Source: Plut-88900 sp963668115
GTDB taxonomy: Bacteria; Chloroflexota; Dehalococcoidia; Plut-88900
Assembly (NCBI GenBank): GCA_963668115.1
Contig: OY764147.1
Location: 2,948,176-3,012,175 of the forward strand
DNA length: 64,000 nucleotides
Reading direction: 5' to 3'
Made by a program: the position numbers and the translations under genes
The notes under the pieces: generated by a model
The model's database searches: none
What the model saw: only the letters and a program-made list of their open reading frames with translations
What the model was told of the DNA's origin: nothing
In this document: piece after piece, positions 59,801 through 64,000 of the stretch
Numbering within the stretch: position 1 is the first letter of the stretch
Layout of the letters: each line of letters opens with the position of its first letter

Positions 59801-61169
59801 CGAAAAACGCAACCGTAGTCCCCGACGCCGCGCCCGCAGTTATGGTCAACCGGTTGGTTCCGGCCCCGACGTCCGGGACGGTGTATGACAGGGTGTCCGA
59901 TGAAAAAGTGGGAGTGAGCGTGCCTGCGCCCACCGTCAGGCTCGTAAGGGTGGGCGGCGGCTCATCATCGTCCGTGATGGTGACCGACACCGTTGAATCG
60001 TCTTCTCCAATACTGATCGGCGACCCCGAATCGGTGCTGGCATCGATGCTGAACGTCTCATCCTCTTCATCAACCGTGTCCTGCGTAATGCTGACGTCAG
60101 CGGTCTTCGTCGCTTGATGCCTGGTGTTGCCATCGACCGTAACCTGCGAAAAATCCGATTCCGTCAACTTGACCGAGGTGTCTACACCCGTGTAGTCGCT
60201 GCCTGCCGTCGCCGTCCCGTCCGATGTTTCCACCGTGACCGACGCCTCCCCATGAGGTACTTTGTCCCCCGTGGTCGTGACCGTTACCGTGGCCGTGGTG
60301 CCCCCCGCCCCCTCCCCCACCGGGTTTGGGCTGACCGTCAACACCCCGGTCGATGCAAGGAATTCATCGTCCTGAACTATTAGGGTCGCGGTTCCCCCGG
60401 AATCATCGATGGTGTATAGGCTGCCGCTTCTTATTACTATGGTCATCTCGACATGGGAGTGGCCCTCCCAGACCTTGTCGCCGTTTGTGGCTATCTCTAT
60501 GGTTGCGGTGGAGTCGCCCCCCTCGATGTTGTACGGAGGGGATTGGCCGTCTATAGAGTCGGGCAGAAGGTTGGCATGCCCTTTCCCGGCCGTTGCCTCC
60601 TTCTCCGTCGCCAGCACCCAAACGGCCAGGAAATCCGCCGCCGCTGCAGACCTGCTTATCTCGAACTTGAGGGTGTCTCCTTCGTACAGGGGAGCCTCGC
60701 TTATCGCCCGGATGCTCACGGTCGCCTTCAACCGCGTGATGTCCAATTTGTAAATTCTGTACCACTTCCCATTCCCCTTGCTGACGTCCACCTCCACCGT
60801 TTTCTTTCCAACGCCGAGTGTAACCTGGTGCCCGGCAGTATCTTCGTCTTCGTCGACGTGTACCTCGAGCTCTCCATTGACATAATGCCAAAATATGACC
60901 GTCCCGCCGGTTTCAGGAGTGGCCGTAATCGTAAGCAACCGAGTCCCGTACGGCACGTCCGGCACCGTATAGTCCACAATCTCGCTGCTAAATGCCGGAG
61001 TGAGAGTCCCGGCGCTCACCGTCAGAGAAGTGAGCACCGGCTTGCTGGACCCTGCTTCCACCCGACTCCCCAGGCCCGCTTCCTCCCCCTGGATGGACGC
61101 CGTCGGCACCGCCGCCCCTATCCCCAAAAACATCAACAGCCAAACGACAAACCAGGCCCCTTTAGGCAC
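53859..61169 (-). CDS. giant exported cadherin-like / Calx-beta / PKD / FnIII multidomain protein
   Basis: 2,436 residues starting GTG 61169 with a signal peptide (FVVWLLMFLGIGAAVPTAS). From about residue 43 a module of about 355 residues repeats four times: cadherin-like beta-sandwich (LTSLTVSAGTLTPAFSS...YTVPDV), Calx-beta (ATEGD...FEVxRSAS) and a second Calx-beta (SVSPxPVGEG...KPHG). A fifth Calx-beta pair lacks the sandwich domain. Then come two PKD-like domains (SPVVTVSTTPSPAEVPG; APTVEVATAGGVVPGG), a cadherin repeat, an Ig-like stretch, FnIII (PTIVSMTYNGQEGGLEVTWLPP), another cadherin-like sandwich, and a Ser/Asp-rich end. No sortase signal or membrane anchor is seen. Asp-rich turns suggest calcium binding and adhesion or matrix roles. 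Confidence 0.85.
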   Translation of the reverse strand: MPKGAWFVVWLLMFLGIGAAVPTASIQGEEAGLGSRVEAGSSKPVLTSLTVSAGTLTPAFSSEIVDYTVPDVPYGTRLLTITATPETGGTVIFWHYVNGELEVHVDEDEDTAGHQVTLGVGKKTVEVDVSKGNGKWYRIYKLDITRLKATVSIRAISEAPLYEGDTLKFEISRSAAAADFLAVWVLATEKEATAGKGHANLLPDSIDGQSPPYNIEGGDSTATIEIATNGDKVWEGHSHVEMTIVIRSGSLYTIDDSGGTATLIVQDDEFLASTGVLTVSPNPVGEGAGGTTATVTVTTTGDKVPHGEASVTVETSDGTATAGSDYTGVDTSVKLTESDFSQVTVDGNTRHQATKTADVSITQDTVDEEDETFSIDASTDSGSPISIGEDDSTVSVTITDDDEPPPTLTSLTVGAGTLTPTFSSDTLSYTVPDVGAGTNRLTITAGAASGTTVAFFDSSNNALADLDTTAEGHQVALGIGVTEIKIRVTKGSGSQDYSLTITRGKPTVSVKALTTGSATEGDKIQFEVKRSASAGDTLAVKFTLDEVGVSAGVSPGDVLPDSKEDTTQTVTIAANKTKATVEVTTTADSTWENHSNIELEIEDDDSYTVHATKDTATILVKDDEFVASTAALSVSPDPVGEGDGKTTATVTVTTSSNKKPHGQVTIQVTTSDGTATAGSDFTALNASLSFAEGDFSGVTVDGNSRFRAVKSVDVVILQDTLDDEDETFSVALGTPTDPLVKPDANAKTESVEITDDELPRLTALSVSPGTLTPAFSYSQTSYTVPDVGYGNHRLTISATGEHGASVSYLDSSNKALTDLDDKATGHQVSLGIGDTTVKVRLEEDGLSQDYALVITRAKPTVNVEVLTTSPATEGDKIQFEVERSASAGDTLAVKFTLEEVGTSKDVIPGDVLPDSEEGTTQTATIAADKTKATVEVTTTADSTWENHSNIELEISVDDSYTIHDTKGSASVLVKDDEFVASTAKLSVAPDPVGEGAGKTTATVTVTTEEDKKPHGQVSIPVTTSEGTATSGEDFTALNADLSFAEGDFSGVKVSGDDRFRATKSVDVVILQDTLDDEDETFSVALGTPTDPLVKPDANAKTESVEIIDDELPRLTALSVSPGTLTPTFSYSQTSYTIPDIGYGTHLATINATPESGAEVSFLDSTDNEYDDLDDEADGHQVYARVGSTTIKIKVEEDGTEQVYTLVFTRAKPTVSIQRVTSEPATEGDTLSFEVSRATVAGDVLDVRVGVDEVDIVEGEGHGNILPDHIEGNSPLYTIEEDESSLVFTIDTQADSVWEKHSKIEMTIKSEAWYDIDSNKSSAGIVVRDDEFVDSVAKLSVSPNPVGEGAGKTVATVTVTTDDDKKPHGEASVTVATSDGTAKAGSDYTGVDTSVKFTESDFSSVTVDGNTRYQATKTVEVSITQDTVDEENETFSISASTDSGSPISIGRDDSTVSVTITDDDEPPPTVSVRALTTGAATEGDKVKFEVARSESAGDTLAVKFTLDEIGVSAGVGPGDVLDDSQEGITKSVTIAASKTKATVEVTTTSDSVWENHSKIELEIEDDDSYTVHDKKDAATILVRDDEFVASVAVLAISPNPVEETGEKVVATVTVTTKEDKKPHGQVSIPLSTSDGTAKANEDYTPVSGSLVFKEEDFDEVEEDGDTLYRVFKTLEIPILDDSLDEDDETFNVEMGKPSQSVVERAPGSSSVSVRINDQNSSPVVTVSTTPSPAEVPGRGTVTLDGTSSDSDEEDTLTYAWTVAPANVGSFGDAASEDTTWTAPAPLAVEQSATLTLTVTDDGTPTGTKAVDVEVTVRANQAPTVEVATAGGVVPGGSTLTLGAGVTDPEEGELTYEWSGGGSFGDASVKDATWTAPATSDEAQEIVLTLTVTDELGLTGEGSVEITVPATNRKPYFPGSETGERSIDEGVTSGGEAGAPVTAIDADNDDLNYSLGGEDAGLFSIDSAGQIRYVGGTALNYEAKESYEIVVSVSDRKDETSATDESVDATKAVVISVADLEEEGVITFSLPYPDVGVLLNASVSDGDNYTASNTSGAVDDAYITSWTWERSDDGGDPWSAIAGARSAGYVPTVKDMGKFLRVTVSYADRRGHYKKVNWVLGWVGAGIPYAPTIVSMTYNGQEGGLEVTWLPPTNNGGDQIIDYWVEWKQSGIPGCPAESGWTGEGASEDRGECYAVVNGATVLGTSHVITGHDGAGLVEGGSYNVRVSAGNSVGFGAWSKVVTARVPSLDATLKSLAVSPVDISGFNPHIYSYATTISDAANWATVTARAASEKATVDFGPDVDADPVESGHQVILVPGENAIAVTVTAEDGVTNLEYSIVITWIAGNMPSSVYVWPYMATTNDCNAVMLGGKSIDGEGDALTYPWIANPNADHFADDGKEGTACSALDTGEYPLTAVLTLIGSDGSSGTDTGSESDG

Positions 61170-61534
61170 TCCCTGGGCCCCCGCCCCTCAGCAAGGTCTA
61201 CCCTGCGCTTCCTGTACCGGAAATAAGCGACGTAAACTCAATCGCTCTCTTGCTGAAACTCCTTGACTTGCGAAGATCGGCTTTCGCACGACATAAGGGC
61301 GGCCTGATTTGCTCGCGCGATGCCGTGCCGGTGGGGCTCAAGGATGGCGAATCGCAATCACCGCTTACGAATAATCATCACGCCGGTACCCTCTTGGTCC
61401 TCAGCCGATTGACAGCCGGCGCCGATTACTGTGTGCAACTGCGAGGTGATGACATAATACAGCATCCACAGCCAAATTAAGACCCGTCAACACCGCAAAT
61501 CCCCCCCAATTCCACCCCAATCCCCACCCCCGAG
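61170..61534. other. intergenic, upstream of the giant gene
   Basis: No gene supported. On the minus strand TTGAGT at about 61240 with a weak TACAGG further on might be a promoter for the giant gene, but the spacing is 19 nt and the -10 is poor. Composition is more even than the surrounding repeat fields. Confidence 0.3.
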
Positions 61535-61830
61535 GGGAGCCTGTCCGCCTATGGCGGATCATCCCTGCCCTTTTAACTCGTCATTCCCCCCTCCCCTCCG
61601 TCATCCCCCCACTTTTTTCCGTCATTCCCACGGAGGTGGGAATCCATCCCTCCGGAACACTCACCTACAACCCCGCAACTCACCCTTCCCATCTTCCGTC
61701 ACTCCAACCCCCCACCCCCCTCATCCCCACCCACCCAATGCCGTGTCATTCCGAATGGCAGTGAGGTCGCAGATGCGCCTCAGGCGTGAATCTTGGGAGG
61801 GGCGGTGCAGGTCTCGCAACTCACCTCGAC
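61535..61830. repeat. dispersed repeat cluster
   Basis: Opens with GAGGGGAGCCTGTCCGCCTA as at 31740, then GTCATTCCCACGGAGGTGGGAATCC, C-rich spacers, and a degenerate unit (CATTCCGAATGGCAG...GTGAATCTTGG) with GGGGCGGTGCAGG like 31850. It lies directly upstream of element B. Confidence 0.65.
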
Positions 61831-61912
61831 ATTCACCATCACCCCTCCCCGGACGCGGGGCGGCCCACACCGGCCAACCCGTCGCATATGTCCCCCAAAC
61901 CCGTACATTTGC

Positions 61913-61941
61913 TTGACACACCTGAGCAAAGGCGTTATCAT
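61913..61941 (+). promoter_or_regulatory. sigma70 promoter of non-coding element B, overlapped by inverted repeat
   Basis: -35 TTGACA (61913-61918), 17-nt spacer, -10 TATCAT (61936-61941), identical over the whole promoter to copy A. The inverted repeat TTTGCT (61908-61913) / AGCAAA (61925-61930) is also kept. Similarity to copy A starts about 50 nt upstream, near 61862. Confidence 0.75.
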
Positions 61942-61947
61942 ACCCTG

Positions 61948-62542
61948 CGTCCGCGAACAATAATCCAGTAACACAAGGAGGAACCACAAAACCCAGGGAA
62001 GCCCACCCGACCCCCGACCGAGGATGTCATCCCACAGACGTCAGGAATGTCACACCCTCACCACCGGGTCCCGTGCCCCTTCCCTACCCAGGCGATGGAT
62101 AGACGCTCTGGTCTACACCGTTCCCGTCCGGCCTCCCCCTCCCATATACGAGGGTCGAGGCCTTGGCCTACCCCTCCTATTAGTGAGGGCCGGGCTGGCC
62201 CCCCTGCGAGTCCTTCCGACTTCGTTTGAGGCGGGCCGAGCGTCATAAGGCGCTCTGGCGGCAGGGCATGACAATGCCGTTTAGTCGGCTGCCCAATGCT
62301 ACCGCTCCCTCAGGGAGCTTGGCCCCGGCCGGTGAATTCACCGGCATATATGGGGCTTGCGGCCCGTACTTGGTGTACGAGGAAGCACGGCGATTGCTCG
62401 CGGCCTGTGTGGCCTAGAAGCCCGTACTTGGTGCGTGAGGCGTAGCAAATCGCTGGCGGCAGGTGTCCCCCGACCCCAGGGACACCTAACAAGCTGCATG
62501 GATAGGAACAGGGGCAGCGTCCAACCAGCGTCTTCCATCGCC
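61948..62542 (+). ncRNA. putative structured non-coding RNA, copy B
   Basis: The leader shares about 60 nt with copy A (including AAGGAGGAACCA). Helix a is TGCCCCTTCC (62074-62083) with GGAA-ca-GGGGCA (62505-62516); helix b is 62091-62112 with 62524-62542. Relative to copy A one pair in helix b changes C-G to U-A. The interior is about 150 nt longer than in copy A and unrelated in sequence, with hairpins such as GCCGGTGAATTCACCGGC, GCTCCC-tca-GGGAGC and GGTGTCCC/GGGACACC, and a tandem GCCCGTACTTGGTG repeat. Conserved ends and variable filling are the common theme of the two copies. Confidence 0.55.
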
Positions 62543-62607
62543 GCCCCAAAACCCGACAAACCAGACAGAATGCAAACCCAAACCCCACAACTAAACACCC
62601 CCGCCCT

Positions 62608-62680
62608 TACTACCGTCATTCCTGCGGAGGCAGGAATCCATCCCTCCGAAACAACCACCTATATCCTTGCAGCTCACACC
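62608..62680. repeat. dispersed GTCATTCCTGC repeat
   Basis: GTCATTCCTGCGGAGGCAGGAATCC is a perfect palindrome with a short tip; its right flank (ATCCCTCCGAAACAA...CCTTGCAGCTCAC) matches that of the repeat inside the hypothetical gene at 35693. Confidence 0.7.
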
Positions 62681-62757
62681 CCTCCCGCTTCCCTAGGGGC
62701 AGGGCCGGGGTCTCCCCCGCATCACGCGAAATCCCCAGAAATCCCCTCTAGGCGTCG

Positions 62758-62809
62758 TTCAATCAAAACAGCTACGAGTTCAATCAAACTTCAATCAACG
62801 TTCAATCAA
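62758..62809. repeat. TTCAATCAA direct repeats (4 copies)
   Basis: Four copies of TTCAATCAA separated by AACAGCTACGAG, AC and CG. It is the same block as at 31889-31928 with one extra copy, flanked by CCCCACCCCCCAC in both places. Confidence 0.7.
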
Positions 62810-62949
62810 AACCCCACCCCCCACAACCGAACAGAAGCCCGGCGTGCTGCCAACCCACCGACCGAGTCCGGCATATAGCGCCCCGCCCGGCTAATAGGTG
62901 CGCTCTCCCGCTGAGACGGAATCCCGCTGGGTTCGTAGACCCGTGCCGC

Positions 62950-64000
62950 CTAGCCCGCCCTGTGTATGGTCTGGGGCAACTCGCTCAGCACTTCACAGCC
63001 TTGCTCGGTTACCAGCACCGTCTCGCTCATCCCGACTCCATACTCACCCTTCTCGAACAAGATCACGGGCATGTGGAAGGTCATCCCTGGGGCTAGGATG
63101 TCCGTGGAGTCGGGTTCCAGGCTCAGGTTGCCCCGGTCGGACCACATGATCCCGTTCTGATAACCGGTGCGATGACGGAACACCTCGGAGCGACCCGCCT
63201 TTTCAATGACTCCTCGGCAGGCGGCGTCCACATCCCCCGTTGTCACCCCCGGCCGGATTGCCTCGATGGTCGCTTGCAACGCCTCTTCGGCCAACGCGTG
63301 CAACGACTCCGCGCCCGCATGACTCCCGAGCACCGCAGAGCGGCAGATGCTTCCGGCATAACCCTTCTCCCAGCCTCCGGTCTCGGTGAAGACCGGCTGG
63401 TTGCGTTCGAGGGCGTAAGAGGTCGGGAGTCCGTGAGGCAGGGCAGTGCGCGGCCCGAACAGCAAGGTGAAAGGCCGCATCCAGGTAGCGCCCGCATCCA
63501 TCACCGCCGACATCATCGCATCGGATACCTCGGACTCGGTGATGCCCTCCCTTAAGGAAGTATTCATCGTATTGATGGCTACCCGCGTAAAGCCCATGGC
63601 CTTACGCATCGTCTCGATTTCTACGTCGCTCTTCACTGCCGCCACCTTGGACACGACCTGCGTCGCATCTACCACCGTCAAATTAGGTAGTTCCGCCTCC
63701 AGCCTAGCCACGTCCCAGGGCGCTAGATTCCAGCAGCCCAGTTCCATACCGAGCCTCCCCCCATCCACCCCAAACCTCCGAAGAACGTCCGCCACCGCCT
63801 TCGCCTGGTCGTCCTGCTGGGTGTAAGGCACGACATCCGGCACGCAGCTCTCGGTAAGAACGGCGTCCTCGTCGTACTCCCGCGCCACGAATGTGGGCGG
63901 ATGTCCTGGGGCCAGGATCAGGGGAAACGGTGCGAAGTACCCGCCGGAACCGTCGTAGCCGGAAAGGTATTCGAGGTGGCTGTAAGCCGTCACTGCAATC
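62950..64000 (-). CDS. M24-family (creatinase / ectoine-hydrolase-like) protein, N-terminus outside the window
   Basis: 349 residues are visible; the frame is open to the window edge (IAVTAYSHLEYLSGYDG is internal to the N-terminal domain), so the start lies beyond 64000. The pita-bread domain starts near AAVKSDVEIETMRKA. Where metallo-aminopeptidases have two Asp ligands, this protein reads TETGGWEKGYAGSICRS, and the HRTGYQNGI region resembles the RTGY-x-x-G of creatinase and DoeA. It is therefore probably a metal-independent C-N hydrolase, not a proline dipeptidase. Confidence 0.82.
   Translation of the reverse strand, partial: IAVTAYSHLEYLSGYDGSGGYFAPFPLILAPGHPPTFVAREYDEDAVLTESCVPDVVPYTQQDDQAKAVADVLRRFGVDGGRLGMELGCWNLAPWDVARLEAELPNLTVVDATQVVSKVAAVKSDVEIETMRKAMGFTRVAINTMNTSLREGITESEVSDAMMSAVMDAGATWMRPFTLLFGPRTALPHGLPTSYALERNQPVFTETGGWEKGYAGSICRSAVLGSHAGAESLHALAEEALQATIEAIRPGVTTGDVDAACRGVIEKAGRSEVFRHRTGYQNGIMWSDRGNLSLEPDSTDILAPGMTFHMPVILFEKGEYGVGMSETVLVTEQGCEVLSELPQTIHRAG

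Larger units (their letters stand above)
62543..62949. other. intergenic repeat field downstream of element B
   Basis: No gene. It contains an A/C-rich tail like the one after element A, a dispersed repeat (62608-62680), TTCAATCAA repeats (62758-62809), and the 3' flank of the M24 gene. Confidence 0.55.

Noticed and set aside
61250..61480. 76-codon plus-strand open frame upstream of element B
   Set aside because: No Shine-Dalgarno, no recognisable domain, and it lies in intergenic repeat-rich DNA.

Overview
The window reads as a chromosomal segment from a GC-rich member of the Chloroflexota, most like the Dehalococcoidia/SAR202 lineages. This is inferred from gene content, not from a search: an uninterrupted str-S10-spc-alpha ribosomal supercluster, several genes of F420-associated families (LLM oxidoreductase, two PPOX-type flavoproteins, a deazaflavin-type nitroreductase), many amidohydrolase and ThDP/FAD catabolic enzymes, and abundant short dispersed repeats. 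There is no rRNA operon, CRISPR array, transposase or integrase.

Layout. (1) 1-16.8 kb, minus strand: one long translation operon running rpsL-rpsG-fusA-S10-spc-secY-adk-map-infA-rpmJ-rpsM-rpsK-rpsD, tightly packed with many stop/start overlaps, and driven by a good sigma70-type promoter at 16752-16780. rpsD is cut by the window edge. (2) 16.8-20.4 kb: a PD-(D/E)XK nuclease with four possible Fe-S cysteines, a repeat-rich gap holding a promoter-driven, hairpin-rich non-coding element (copy A), then rsmG and a flippase-like membrane protein. (3) 20.5-23.7 kb: a D-2-hydroxyacid dehydrogenase whose last 31 codons are duplicated downstream of a HicB/HicA-like pair, a DUF5678-like/retropepsin-like pair, and a five-tRNA cluster (Leu, Cys, Gly, Leu, Trp). 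(4) 23.7-40.8 kb: catabolic and redox enzymes interleaved with a PrsW-like protease, an RDD protein, a frameshifted RHH antitoxin, tRNA-Glu and a dense repeat field with an odd tandem-repeat protein. (5) 40.9-43.7 kb: a single-polypeptide DNA methyltransferase/putative nuclease, lower in GC than its neighbours and flanked by 14-bp direct repeats. (6) 43.7-53.8 kb: selA, a zinc-ribbon Smr protein, rarA, an LLM oxidoreductase, threonine aldolase, lspA-rluD-gltX, tRNA-Gln, an orphan HicB-like gene and a deazaflavin-type nitroreductase. (7) 53.9-61.2 kb: one 2,436-residue exported multidomain protein (cadherin-like, Calx-beta, PKD, FnIII-like). (8) 61.2-64 kb: a repeat field with copy B of the non-coding element, then a creatinase-like M24 protein cut by the window edge.

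The most interesting signal is the two-copy non-coding element at 17.8-18.4 kb and 61.9-62.5 kb. Both copies share a near-consensus sigma70 promoter (TTGACA, 17 nt, TATCAT) overlapped by an inverted repeat, a conserved leader, and conserved 5' and 3' segments that can form two interleaved long helices (a pseudoknot topology). The interior between them is hypervariable, hairpin-rich and differs in length. One helix position changes from C-G to U-A between the copies, which is what a selected RNA structure would show. I could not match it to a known RNA class.
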